A stretch of 64,000 nucleotides of DNA from Taudactylus pleione. Taxonomy: Eukaryota > Chordata > Amphibia > Anura > Myobatrachidae. The notes beneath the pieces are model-generated. The model did no database searches and was not told where the DNA came from. It worked only from the letters and a program-made list of their open reading frames with translations. A program made the translations under genes and the position numbers. Where the stretch lies: contig JAUIMM010001425.1 in assembly GCA_031769625.1 (NCBI GenBank), forward strand, positions 1 through 64,000, written 5' to 3'. The number at the start of each line of letters is the position of its first letter. Position 1 is the first letter of the stretch. Shown piece after piece: positions 13,277-26,175 of this stretch.

Positions 13277-14327
13277 AGTGGTACATAGTATAGAATATGG
13301 TGTAGAGCTGTATAGTGGCACATAGTATAGAATGTGGTGTAGAGCTGTATAGTGGTACATAGTATTGAATATGCTGTAAAGTGGTAAATAGTATAGAATA
13401 TGGTGTAGAGCTTTATAGTGGTACATAGTATATAATATTGTGTAAAGTGATACATAGCATAGAATATGGTGTAGATCTGTATAGTGGTAGATAGTATAGA
13501 ATATGGTGTATAGTGCTACATAGTATAGAATATGGTGTATAGTGGTATATAGTATAGAATGTGGTGTAGAGCTGTATATTGGTACATATTACAGAATATG
13601 GTGTATAGTGGTATATAGTATAGAATGTGGTGTAGAGCTGTATAGTGGTACATTGTATAGAATATGGTGTATATTGGTACATAGTATAGAATGTGGTGTA
13701 TAGTGGTACATAGTATAGAATATGGTGTATAGAGGTACATAGTATAGAATATGGTGTATTTTGGTACATAGTATATAATGTGGTGTATAGTGGTATATGG
13801 TGTAGTGCTGTATAGTGGTACATAGTATAGAATGTAGTGTAAAGTAGTACATAGTATAGAATATGGAGTAGAGCTGTATATTGGTACATAGTATATAATG
13901 TGGTGTACAGCTGGATAGTGGTACATAGTTTAGAATATGGTGTATAGTGGTACATAGTATAGAATATGGTGTATAAAGGTACACAGTATAGAATATGGTG
14001 TGTAGTGGTACATAGTATAGAATGTGGTTTATAGTGGTACATAGTATAGAATTTGGTGTAGAGCTGTATAGTGGTACATAATATAGAATATGGCGTATAG
14101 AGGAACATAGTATAGAGTGTCGTGTAGAGCTGTATATTTGTATATAGTATAGAATGTGGTGTAGTGGTACATATTATAGAATGTGGTATAAAGCTGTATA
14201 ATGGTACATTGTATAGAACGTGGTGTATAGTGGTACATAGTATAGAATATGGTGTATAGTGGTACATAGTATAGAATATGGTGTATAGTGGTACATAGTA
14301 TAGAATGTGGTGTAGAGCTGTATAGTG
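13277..14327 (+). repeat. Segmental duplication D5, right copy
   Basis: This is the second copy of about 10500-11550 at the same offset throughout, so no net unit gain or loss has occurred since duplication. It ends near 14327, beyond which array 1 is less obviously duplicated until the 14.8-17.3 kb triplet. Confidence 0.75.
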
Positions 14328-14837
14328 GTACATAGTATAGAATATGGTTTAGTGGTACATATTATAGAATGTGGTGTAGAGCTGTATAATGGTACATAGT
14401 ATAGAATGTGGTGTATAGTGGTACATAGTATAGAATGTGATTTAGAGCTGTATAATGGTACATAGTATAGAATGTGGTGTATAGTGGTACATAGTATAGA
14501 ATATGGTGTATAGAATTACATAATATAGAATATGTTGTATAGTGGTACATAGTCTAGAATGTGGTGTATAGTGGTACATAGTATAGAATATGGTGTACAG
14601 TGGTACATAGTATAGAATGTGGTGTCGAGATGTATAGTGGTACATAGTATAGAATATGGTGTAGAGCTGTATACTAGTTCATAGTATAGAATGTGGTATA
14701 TAGTGGTACATAGTATAGAACATAATGTATAGAGGTACAAAGTATAGAATATGGTGTATAGTGGTACAAAGTATAGAATGTGGTGTATAGTGTTACTTTT
14801 TATAGAATATGGTGTATAGTGGTACATAGTATAGAAT

Positions 14838-17345
14838 GTTGTGTAGAGCTGTATAGTGGTTTATAGTATAGAATATGGTGTATAGTGGTAAATAGTATAG
14901 AATGTGTTGTATAGTGGTACATAGTATAGAATTTGGTGTAGAGCTGTATAGTGGTTTATAGTATATAATGTGGTGTGTAGTAGTACATATTATAGAATGT
15001 GGTGTAAAGCTGTAAAATGGTACATAGTATAGAATATGGTGTATAGAGGTACATAGTATAGAATATGGTGTATAGTGGTACATAGTATAGAATGTGGTGT
15101 AGAGCTGTAAAGTGGTACATAGCATAGAATGTGGTGTATAGTGGTACATAGTATAGAATATAGTGAATAGAGGTACAAAGTATAGAATATGGTGTATAGT
15201 GGTACATAGTATAGAATGTGGTGTATAGAGGTACACAGTATAGAATATGGTGTATAGAGGTACATAGTATAGAATATGGTGTATAGAGGTACATAGAATA
15301 GAATATGGTGTATAGTGGTACATAGTCTTGAATATGGTGTATAGTTGTACATAGTATAGAATGTGTTGTTGAGCTGTATAGTGGTACATAGTATAGAATA
15401 TGGTGTATAGTGGTACATAGTATAGAATATGGTGAAGAGCTGTGTAGTGGTATATAGTATAGAATGTGGTATGTAGTGCTACATAGTATAGAATATGGTG
15501 TATAGTGGTACTTAGTATAGAATGTGGTGTATAGTGGTATATAGTATAGAATATGGTGTAGAGCTGTACAGTGGTACATAGTATAGAAAGTGGAATAGAG
15601 CTGTATAGTGGTACATAGCATAGAATATGGTGTAGAGGTGTATAGTGGTAGATAGTATAGAATATGGTGTAGAGCTGTATAGTGGTTCATAGTATAGAAT
15701 ATGGTGTATAGTGGTACAGAGTATAGAATATGGGGTAGAGCTGAATAGTTGTATATAGTATAGAATGTGGTATATAGTGCTACATAGTATAGAACATAAT
15801 GTATAGAGGTACAAAGTTAAGAATATGGTGTATAGTGGTATATAGTATAGAATGTGGTCTATAGTGTTACATTTTATAGAATATGGTGTATAGTGGTACA
15901 TAGTATAGAATGTTGTGTAGAGCTGTAGAGTGGTTTATAGTATAGAATGTGGTATATAGTGGTACATAGTATAGAATATCGTGTATAGTGGTACATAGTA
16001 TAGAATTTTGTGTAGAGCTGTATAGTGGTTTATAGTATAGAATGTGGTGTATAGTAGTACATATTATAGAATGTTGTATAAAGCTGTATAATGGTACATA
16101 GTATAGAATATGGTGTATAGAGGTACATAGTATAGAATATGGTGTATAGTTGTACATAGTATAGAATGTGGTGTAGAGCTGTATAGTGGTACATAGTATA
16201 GCATATGGTGTATAGTGGTACATAGTATAAAATATGGTGTTTAGAGGTACATAGTATAGAATATGGTGTATAGTGGTACATAGTATAGAATGTGGTGTAT
16301 AGTGGTGCATAGTGGTACATAGTATAGAGTGTGGTGTAGTGGTACATAGTACAGAATGTGGTGTATAGTGGTATATGGTGTAGAGCTGTATAGTGGTACA
16401 TAGTATAGAATGTGGTGTATAGTAGTACATAGTATAGAATACGGTGTAGAGCTGTATAGTTGGACATAGTATTGAATGTGGTGTAGAGCTGTATAGTGGT
16501 ACATAGTATAGAATATGGTGTATAGTGGTACATAGTATAGAATGTGTTGTAGAGCTGTATAGTGGTACATAGTATAGAATGTGGTGTATAGTGGTTCATA
16601 GTATAGAATATGGTGTACAGTGGTACATAGTATAGAATATGGTGTAGAGCTGTATAGTTGTACATAGTATAGAATATGGTGTAGAGCTGTATTGTGGTAC
16701 ATAGTATAGAATATGGTGTATAGTGGTACATAGTATAGAATGTGGTGTAGAGCTGTATAGTGGTACATAGTATAGAATATGGTGTATAGTGGTACATAGT
16801 ATAGAATGTGGTTTAGAACTGTATAATGGTACATAGTATAGAATGTGATATAAAGCTGTATAGTGGTACATAGTATAGAATATGGTGTATAGTTTTATAT
16901 AGTATAGAATATCGAATAGAGCTCTACTGTGGTACATAGTATAGAATATGGTGTAGAGCTGTATAGTGGTAAATAGTATAGAATATGGTGTATAGTGGTA
17001 CATAGTATAGAATGTGGTGTATTGTGGTACATAGTATAGAATATGGAGTATAGTGGTACATAATATAGAATATGGTGTATAGAGGTACATAGTATAGAAT
17101 ATGGTACATAGTATAGAATGTTGTGTAAAGCTGTATAGTGGTTTATAGTATAGAATATTGTGTATAGTGGTAAATAGTATAGAATGTGTTGTATAGTGGT
17201 ACATAGTATAGAATTTGGTGTAGAGCTGTATAGTGGTACATAGTATAGAATGTGGTGTATAGTGGTACATAGTATAGAATATAGTGTATAGTGGTACATA
17301 GTATAGAGTGTGGTGTAGTGGTACATAGTATAGAATGTTGTGTAT
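14838..17345 (+). repeat. Terminal part of array 1 with a threefold repeated sub-block
   Basis: A marker GTTGTGTAGAGCTG followed by a unit with GGTTTATAG recurs at 14838, 15912 and 17120 (spacings 1074 and 1208). It is followed each time by similar variant units. This suggests a roughly 1.1-1.2-kb higher-order period, weaker and more diverged than D1-D3. The array ends three bases into a unit (GTGTAT) at 17345. Confidence 0.6.
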
Positions 17346-17351
17346 CAGACA
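17340..17351. other. Junction between the two satellite arrays
   Basis: The last array-1 bases (GTTGTGTAT, ending at 17345) are directly followed by CAGACAGCTCAAAATTTCAC, position 1 of the 184-bp monomer as phased here. There is no unique spacer, no poly-A tract and no target-site-like duplication. I see no microhomology beyond a base or so. It may be a real recombination joint or an assembly join; sequence alone cannot separate these. Confidence 0.9.
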
Positions 17352-20281
17352 GCTCAAAATTTCACTGGATGTGTTGAAGACCAAGACCCACAAATGTGAT
17401 GTGAAATGGTTTTTCTCCCATGTTGCATTTAAGAGAAAACAGCAAATGCACGTTTTAGGCCAAAATGCATTGAAAGCAATGGAAAGAACAAAAGCGCATA
17501 CTTTGTGATATCTCCTCTTGTAGCAAACACAGACAGCTCAAAATTTCACTGGATGTGTTGAAGACCAAGACCCACAAATGTGATGTGAAATGGTTTTTCT
17601 CCCATGTTGCATTTAAGAGAAAACAGCAAATGCAAGTTTTAGGCCAAAATGCATTGAAAGCAATGGAAATAACAAAAGCGCATACTTTGTGATATCTCCT
17701 CTTGTAGCAAACACAGACAGCTCAAAATTTCACTGGATGTGTTGAAGACCAAGACCCACAAATGTGATGTGAAATGGTTTTTCTCCCATGTTGCGTTTAA
17801 GAGAAAACAGCAAATGCACGTTTTAGGCCAAAATGCATTGAAAGCAATGAAAACAACAAAAGCGCATACTTTGTGATATCTCCTCTTGTAGCAAACACAG
17901 ACAGCTCAAAATTTCACTGGATGTGTTGAAGACCAAGACCCACAAATGTGATGTGAAATGGTTTTTCTCCCATGTTGCGTTTAAGAGAAAACAGCAAATG
18001 CTTGTTTTATGCCAAAATGCATTGAAAGCAATGAAAACAACAAAAGCGCATACTTTGTGATATCTCCTCTTGTAGCAAACACAGACAGCTCAAAATTTCA
18101 CTGGATGTGTTGAAGACCAAAACCCACAAATGTGATGTGAAATGGTTTTTCTCCCATGTTGCGTTTAAGAGAAAACAGCAAATGCTCGTTTTTTTGCCAA
18201 AATGCATTGAAAGCAATGGAAACACAAAAGCGCATAATTTGTGTTATCTCCTCTTGTAGCAAACACAGACAGCTCAAAATTTCACTGGATGTGTTGAAGA
18301 CCAAAACCCACAAATGTGATGTGAAATGGTTTTTCTCCCATGCTGCGTTTAAGAGAAAACAGCAAATGCAAGTTTTAGGCCAAAATGCATTGAAAGCAAT
18401 GGAAATAACAAAAGCGCATACTTTGTGATATCTCCTCTTGTAGCAAACACAGACAGCTCAAAATTTCACTGGATGTGTTGAAGACCAAAACCCACAAATG
18501 TGATGTGAAATGGTTTTTCTCCCATGCTGCGTTTAAGAGAAAACAGCAAATGCAAGTTTTAGGCCATAATGCATTGAAAGCAATGGAAATAACAAAAGCG
18601 CATACTTTGTGATATCTCCTCTTGTAGCAAACACAGACAGCTCAAAATTTCACTGGATGTGTTGAAGACCAAGACCCACAAATGTGATGTGAAATGGTTT
18701 TTCTCCCATGTTGCGTTTAAGAGAAAACAGCAAATGCAAGTTTTAGGCCAAAATGCATTGAAAGCAATGGAAATAACAAAAGCGCATACTTTGTGTTATC
18801 TCCTCTTCTAGCAAACACAGACAGCTCAAAATTTCACTGGATGTGTTGCAGACCAAGACCCACAAATGTGATGTGAAATGGTTTTTCTCCCATGTTGCGT
18901 TTAAGAGAAAACAGCAAATGCAAGTTTTAGGCCAAAATGCATTGAAAGCAATGGAAATAACAAAAGTTCAAACTTTGTGATATCTCCTCTTGTAGCAAAC
19001 ACAGACAGCTCAAAATTTCACTGGATGTGTTGAAGACCAAAACCCACAAATGTGATGTGAAATGGTTTTTCTCCCATGCTGCGTTTAAGAGAAAACAGCA
19101 AATGCAAGTTTTAGGCCAAAATGCATTGAAAGCAATGGAAATAACAAAAGCGCATACTTTGTGTTATCTCCTCTTGTAGCAAACACAGACAGCTCAAAAT
19201 TTCACTGGATGTGTTGAAGACCAAAACCCACAAATGTGATGTGAAATGGTTTTTCTCCCATGTTGCGTTTAAGAGAAAACAGCAAATGCACGTTTTAGGC
19301 CAAAATGCATTGAAAGCAATGAAAACAACAAAAGCGCATACTTTGTGATATCTCCTCTTGAAGCAAACACAGACAGCTCAAAATTTCACTGGATGTGTTG
19401 AAGACCAAGACCCACAAATGTGATGTGAAATGGTTTTTCTCCCATGCTGCATTTAAGAGAAAACAGCAAATGCACGTTTTAGGCCAAAATGCATTGAAAG
19501 CAATGGAAAGAACAAAAGCGCATACTTTGTGATATCTCCTCTTGTAGCAAACACAGACAGCTCAAAATTTCACTGGATGTGTTGAAGACCAAGACCCACA
19601 AATGTGATGTGAAATGGTTTTTCTCCCATGTTGCGTTTAAGAGAAAACAGCAAATGCTTGTTTTATGCCAAAATGCATTGAAAGCAATGAAAACAACAAA
19701 AGCGCATACTTTGTGATATCTCCTCTTGTAGCAAACACAGACAGCTCAAAATTTCACTGGATGTGTTGAAGACCAAGACCCACAAATGTGATGTGAAATG
19801 GTTTTTCTCCCATGTTGCGTTTAAGAGAAAACAGCAAATGCTTGTTTTATGCCAAAATGCATTGAAAGCAATGAAAACAACAAAAGCGCATACTTTGTGA
19901 TATCTCCTCTTGTAGCAAACACAGACAGCTCAAAATTTCACTGGATGTGTTGAAGACCAAAACCCACAAATGTGATGTGAAATGGTTTTTCTCCCATGTT
20001 GCGTTTAAGAGAAAACAGCAAATGCACGTTTTTTTGCCAAAATTCATTGAAAGCAATGGAAACACAAAAGCGCATACTTTGTGTTATCTCCTCTTGTAGC
20101 AAACACAGACAGCTCAAAATTTCACTGGATGTGTTGAAGACCAAAACCCACAAATGTGATGTGAAATGGTTTTTCTCCCATGCTGCGTTTAAGAGAAAAC
20201 AGCAAATGCAAGTTTTAGGCCAAAATGCATTGAAAGCAATGGAAATAACAAAAGCGCATACTTTGTGATATCTCCTCTTGT
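17346..20281 (+). repeat. Left edge of array 2, mixed monomers
   Basis: About 16 monomers adjoin the array junction. T-tract monomers lie near 18190 and 20030, exactly ten monomers (1840 bp) apart. The surrounding order (CTTG/TTATGCC, T-tract, CTGCG/CAAG) resembles the cassette exit. None of the later C landmarks (AGGTC, CCAAAATCC, CCAAGACACAC) occur here. CTCTTGAAGC appears at about 19355. Edge monomers look no more degenerate than internal ones. Confidence 0.65.
17530..17713 (+). repeat. Representative 184-bp monomer
   Basis: This is a full-length monomer near the left end of array 2. It contains a single ATGCAT (NsiI) and a single GGCC (HaeIII) site, both kept in most copies, so either enzyme should give a 184-bp ladder. 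It has three potential CpG positions (81-82, 106-107 and 150-151 of the monomer); this copy has CA at the first and CAAG at the second. No internal sub-repeat of substantial length is visible. Confidence 0.93.
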
Positions 20282-21950
20282 AGCAAACACAGACAGCTCA
20301 AAATGTCACTGGATGTGTTGAAGACCAAGACCCACAAATGTGATGTGAAATGGTTTTTCTCCCATGTTGCGTTTAAGAGAAAACAGCAAATGCACGTTTT
20401 TTTGCCAAAATGCATTGAAAGCAATGGAAACACAAAAGCGCATACTTTGTGTTATCTCCTCTTGTAGCAAACACAGACAGCTCAAAATTTCACTGGATGT
20501 GTTGAAGACCAAAACCCACAAATGTGATGTGAAATGGTTTTTCTCCCATGCTGCGTTTAAGAGAAAACAGCAAATGCAAGTTTTAGGCCAAAATGCATTG
20601 AAAGCAATGGAAATAACAAAAGCGCATACTTTGTGATATCTCCTCTTGTAGCAAACACAGACAGCTCAAAATTTCACTGGATGTGTTGAAGACCAACACC
20701 CACAAATGTGATGTGAAATGGTTTTTCTCCCATGTTGCGTTTAAGAGAAAACAGCAAATGCTTGTTTTAGGCCAAAATGCATTGAAAGCAATGAAAACAA
20801 CAAAAGCGCATACTTTGTGATATCTCCTCTTGTAGCAAACACAGACAGCTCAAAATTTCACTGGATGTGTTGAAGACCAAGACCCACAAATGTGATGTGA
20901 AATGGTTTTTCTCCCATGTTGCGTTTAAGAGAAAACAGCAAATGCAAGTTTTAGGCCAAAATGCATTGAAAGCAATGGAAATAACAAAAGTTCAAACTTT
21001 GTGATATCTCCTCTTGTAGCAAACACAGACAGCTCAAAATTTCACTGGATGTGTTGAAGACCAAGACCCACAAATGTGATGTGAAATGGTTTTTCTCCCA
21101 TGTTGCGTTTAAGAGAAAACAACAAATGCAAGTTTTAGGCCAAAATGCATTGAAAGCAATGGAAATAACAAAAGCGCATACTTTGTGATATCTCCTCTTG
21201 TAGCAAACACAGACAGCTCAAAATTTCACTGGATGTGTTGAAGACCAAGACCCACATATGTGATGTGAAATGGTTTTTCTCCCATGTTGCGTTTAAGAGA
21301 AAACAGCAAATGCACGTTTTAGGCCAAAATGCATTGAATGCAATGGAAACACAAAAGCGCATACTTTGTGTTATCTCCTCTTGTAGCAAACACAGACAGC
21401 TCAAAATTTCACTGGATGTGTTGAAGACCAAAACCCACAAATGTGATGTGAAATGGTTTTTCTCCCATGTTGGGTTTAAGAGAAAACAGCAAATGCAAGT
21501 TTTAGGCCAAAATGCATTGAAAGCAATGGAAATAACAAAAGTTCAAACTTTGTGATATCTCCTCTTGTAGCAAACACAGACAGCTCAAAATTTCACTGGA
21601 TGTGTTGAAGACCAAAACCCACAAATGTGATGTGAAATGGTTTTTCTCCCATGCTGCGTTTAAGAGAAAACAGCAAATGCAAGTTTTAGGCCAAAATGCA
21701 TTGAAAGCAATGGAAATAACAAAAGCGCATACTTTGTGTTATCTCCTCTTGTAGCAAACACAGACAGCTCAAAATTTCACTGGATGTGTTGAAGACCAAA
21801 ACCCACAAATGTGATGTGAAATGGTTTTTCTCCCATGTTGCGTTTAAGAGAAAACAGCAAATGCACGTTTTAGGCCAAAATGCATTGAAAGCAATGAAAA
21901 CAACAAAAGCGCATACTTTGTGATATCTCCTCTTGTAGCAATCACAGACA
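20282..21950 (+). repeat. Block T, copy 1
   Basis: This nine-monomer run begins with a monomer carrying both TGTCAC and the T-tract. It then contains CCAACACCC (about 20693), AACAACAAATGCAAG (about 21119) and CCCACATATGTG (about 21251). All of these markers reappear in the same order at 54.1-55.8 kb with offset 33824. Confidence 0.75.
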
Positions 21951-23500
21951 GCTCAAAATTTCACTGGATGTGTTGAAGACCAAGACCCACAAATGTGATG
22001 TGAAATGGTTTTTCTCCCATGTTGCATTTAAGAGAAAACAGCAAATGCACGTTTTAGGCCAAAATGCATTGAAAGCAATGGAAATAACAAAAGTTCAAAC
22101 TTTGTGATATCTCCTCTTGTAGCAAACACAGACAGCTCAAAATTTCACTGGATGTGTTGAAGACCAAAACCCACAAATGTGATGTGAAATGGTTTTTCTC
22201 CCATGCTGCGTTTAAGAGAAAACAGCAAATGCAAGTTTTAGGCCAAAATGCATTGAAAGCAATGGAAATAACAAAAGCGCATACTTTGTGTTATCTCCTC
22301 TTGTAGCAAACACAGACAGCTCAAAATTTCACTGGATGTGTTGAAGACCAAAACCCACAAATGTGATGTGAAATGGTTTTTCTCCCATGTTGCGTTTAAG
22401 AGAAAACAGCAAATGCACGTTTTAGGCCAAAATGCATTGAAAGCAATGAAAACAAGAAAAGCGCATACTTTGTGATATCTCCTCTTGTAGCAAACACAGA
22501 CAGCTCAAAATTTCACTGGATGTGTTGAAGACCAAGACCCACAAATGTGATGTGAAATGGTTTTTCTCCCATGTTGCATTTAAGAGAAAACAGCAAATGC
22601 ACGTTTTAGGCCAAAATGCATTGAAAGCAATGGAAACAACAAAAGCGCATACTTTGTGATATCTCCTCTTGTAGCAAACACAGACAGCTCAAAATTTCAC
22701 TGGATGTGTTGAAGACCAAGACCCACAAATGTGATGTGAAATGGTTTTTCTCCCATGTTGCGTTTAAGAGAAAACAGCAAATGCAAGTTTTAGGCCAAAA
22801 TGCATTGAAAGCAATGGAAATAACAAAAGCGCATTCTTTGTGATATCTCCTCTTGTAGCAAACACAGACAGCTCAAAATTTCACTGGATGTGTTGAAGAC
22901 CAAGACCCACAAATGTGATGTGAAATGGTTTTTCTCCCATGTTGCGTTTAAGAGAAAACAGCAAATGCTTGTTTTAGGCCAAAATGCATTGAAAGCAATG
23001 AAAACAACAAAAGCGCATACTTTGTGATATCTCCTCTTGTAGCAAACACAGACAGCTCAAAATTTCACTGGATGTGTTGAAGACCAAGACCCACAAATGT
23101 GATGTGAAATGGTTTTTCTCCCATGTTGCGTTTAAGAGAAAACAGCAAATGCTTGTTTTATGCCAAAATGCATTGAAAGCAATGAAAACAACAAAAGCGC
23201 ATACTTTGTGATATCTCCTCTTGTAGCAAACACAGACAGCTCAAAATTTCACTGGATGTGTTGAAGACCAAAACCCACAAATGTGATGTGAAATGGTTTT
23301 TCTCCCATGTTGCGTTTAAGAGAAAACAGCAAATGCACGTTTTTTTGCCAAAATGCATTGAAAGCAATGGAAACACAAAAGCGCATACTTTGTGTTATCT
23401 CCTCTTGTAGCAAACACAGACAGCTCAAAATTTCACTGGATGTGTTGAAGACCAAGACCCACAAATGTGATGTGAAATGGTTTTTCTCCCATGTTGCGTT
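21006..23500 (+). repeat. Block T/U, left copy of a 2.5-kb duplication
   Basis: This segment matches about 27259-29760 at offset 6253 (34 monomers minus 3 bp). AACAACAAATG at about 21119/27372, CACATATGTG at about 21253/27506 and the T-tract monomer at about 23340/29590 all align. The copies part company in the monomer after the T-tract (CAAG/GGAAATAAC versus CACG/GAAAACAAC). Confidence 0.7.
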
Positions 23501-24152
23501 TAAGAGAAAACAGCAAATGCAAGTTTTAGGCCAAAATGCATTGAAAGCAATGGAAATAACAAAAGCGCATACTTTGTGATATCTCCTCTTGTAGCAAACA
23601 CAGACAGCTCAAAATTTCACTGGATGTGTTGAAGACCAAGACCCACAAATGTGATGTGAAATGGTTTTTCTCCCATGTTGCGTTTAAGAGAAAACAGCAA
23701 ATGCTTGTTTTAGGCCAAAATGCATTGAAAGCAATGAAAACAACAAAAGCGCATACTTTGTGATATCTCCTCTTGTAGCAAACACAGACAGCTCAAAATT
23801 TCACTGGATGTGTTGAAGACCAAGACCCACAAATGTGATGTGAAATGGTTTTTCTCCCATGTTGCGTTTAAGAGAAAACAGCAAATGCAAGTTTTAGGCC
23901 AAAATGCATTGAAAGCAATGGAAATAACAAAAGTTCAAACTTTGTGATATCTCCTCTTGTAGCAAACACAGACAGCTCAAAATTTCACTGGATGTGTTGA
24001 AGACCAAGACCCACAAATGTGATTTGAAATGGTTTTTCTCACATGTTGCGTTTAAGAGAAAACAGCAAATGCAAGTTTTAGGCCAAAATGCATTGAAAGC
24101 AATGGAAATAACAAAAGCGCATACTTTGTGATATCTCCTCTTGTAGCAAACA

Positions 24153-26175
24153 CAGACAGCTCAAAATGTCACTGGATGTGTTGAAGACCAAGACCCACAA
24201 ATGTGATGTGAAATGGTTTTTCTCCCATGTTGCGTTTAAGAGAAAACAGCAAATGCAAGTTTTAGGTCAAAATGCATTGAAAGCAATGGAAACAACAAAA
24301 GCCCATACTTTGTGATATCTCCTCTTGTAGCAAACACAGACAGCTCAAAATTTCACTGGATGTGTTGAAGACCAAGACCCACAAATGTGATGTGAAATGG
24401 TTTTTCTCCCATGTTGCGTTTAAGAGAAAACAGCAAATGCACGTTTTAGGCCAAAATGCATTGAAAGCAATGGAAACACAAAAGCACATACTTTGTGTTA
24501 TCTCCTCTTGTAGCAAACACAGACAGCTCAAAATTTCACTGGATGTGTTGAAGACCAAATTCCACAAATGTGATGTGAAATGGTTTTTCTCCCATGCTGC
24601 GTTTAAGAGAAAACAGCAAATGCAAGTTTTAGGCCAAAATGCATTGAAAGCAATGGAAATAACAAAAGCGCATACTTTGTGTTATCTCCTCTTGTAGCAA
24701 ACACAGACAGCTCAAAATTTCACTGGATGTGTTGAAGACCAAAACCCACAAATGTGATGTGAAATTGTTTTTCTCCCATGCTGCGTTTAAGAGAAAACAG
24801 CAAATGCAAGTTTTAGGCCAAAATGCATTGAAAGCAATGGAAATAACAAAAGCGCATACTTTGTGATATCTCCTCTTGTAGCAAACACAGACAGCTCAAA
24901 ATTTCACTGGATGTGTTGAAGACCAAGACCCACAAATGTGATGTGAAATGGTTTTTCTCCCATGTTGCATTTAAGAGAAAACAGCAAATGCTTGTTTTAG
25001 GCCAAAATGCATTGAAAGCAATGAAAACAACAAAAGCACATACTTTGTGATATCTCCTCTTGTAGCAAACACAGACAGCTCAAAATTTCACTGGATGTAT
25101 TGCAGACCAAGACCCACAAATGTGATGTGAAATGGTTTTTCTCCCATGTTGAGTTTAAGAGAAAACAGCAAATGCAAGTTTTAGGCCAAAATGCATTGAA
25201 AGCAATGGAAATAACAAAAGTTCAAACTTTGTGATATCTCCTCTTGTAGCAAACACAGACAGCTCAAAATTTCACTGGATGTGTTGAAGACCAAGACCCA
25301 CAAATGTGATGTGAAATGGTTTTTCTCCCATGTTGCGTTTAAGAGAAAACAGCAAATGCTTGTTTTAGGCCAAAATGCATTGAAAGCAATGAAAACAACA
25401 AAAGCGCATACTTTGTGATATCTCCTCTTGTAGCAAACACAGACAGCTCAAAATTTCACTGGATGTGTTGAAGACCAAGACACACAAATGTGATGTGAAA
25501 TGGTTTTTCTCCCATGTTGCATTTAAGAGAAAACAGCAAATGCACGTTTTAGGCCAAAATGCATTAAAAGCAATGGAAAGAACAAAAGCGCATACTTTGT
25601 GATATCTCCTCTTGTAGCAAACACAGACAGCTCAAAATTTCACTGGATGTGTTGAAGACCAAGACCCACAAATGTGATGTGAAATGGTTTTTCTCCCATG
25701 TTGCGTTTAAGAGAAAACAGCAAATGCAAGTTTTAGGCCAAAATGCATTGAAAGCAATGGAAATAACAAAAGTGCATACTTTGTGATATCTCCTCTTGTA
25801 GCAAACACAGACAGCTCAAAATTTCACTGGATGTGTTGAAGACCAAGACCCACAAATGTGATGTGAAATGGTTTTTCTCCCATGTTGCGTTTAAGAGAAA
25901 ACAGCAAATGCTTGTTTTATGCCAAAATGCATTGAAAGCAATGAAAACAACAAAAGCGCATACTTTGTGATATCTCCTCTTGTAGCAAACACAGACAGCT
26001 CAAAATTTCACTGGATGTGTTGAAGACCAAAACCCACAAATGTGATGTGAAATGGTTTTTCTCCCATGTTGCGTTTAAGAGAAAACAGCAAATGCACGTT
26101 TTATTGCCAAAATGCATTGAAAGCAATGGAAACACAAAAGCGCATACTTTGTGTTATCTCCTCTTGTAGCAAACA
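24153..26175 (+). repeat. HOR cassette C, copy 1
   Basis: The cassette spans 11 monomers, from the one with TTTTAGGTC to the T-tract monomer. Its ordered landmarks are AGGTC/AGCCCATAC, GGAAACAC/AGCACATAC, a CCAAAATCC monomer, GAAATTGTTTTTC, CTTG/AGCACATAC, TTGCAGACC/AGTTCAAAC, CTTG, CCAAGACACAC with ATTAAAAGC, AGTGCATAC, TTATGCC, and the T-tract. This copy is divergent: it has CAAG before AGGTC, AAATTCC for AAAATCC, TTGAG near 25150, and TTTTATTGCC for the T-tract. Confidence 0.8.

Larger units (their letters stand above)
1..17345 (+). repeat. AT-rich minisatellite array, 29-bp basic unit (array 1)
   Basis: The whole interval is a head-to-tail array whose commonest unit is 29 bp, with core TACATAGTATAGAATATGG. 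Longer (37 bp) and shorter (26, 24 bp) variants are mixed in, giving very roughly 500-600 units. Common point variants are AATATGG versus AATGTGG, TACATAG versus TATATAG, and TAGTGG versus TAGAGG. The standard unit has 8 G and 1 C on the + strand (about 31% GC), so the array is strongly strand-asymmetric. All units share one orientation. I see no unique sequence, transposon or gene inside. The array runs off the left edge of the window, so its true start is unknown. It is a non-coding minisatellite/satellite; I do not recognise the family or host. Confidence 0.97.

Noticed and set aside
1..17345. TATA-like motifs (TATAG, TATATAG) as promoters
   Set aside because: They occur in every repeat unit as a consequence of base composition, with no associated start site or gene.
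16596..17393. 265-residue minus-strand ORF spanning the array junction
   Set aside because: It begins in the 184-bp satellite and runs by chance into the stop-poor minisatellite. It has no support beyond being open.
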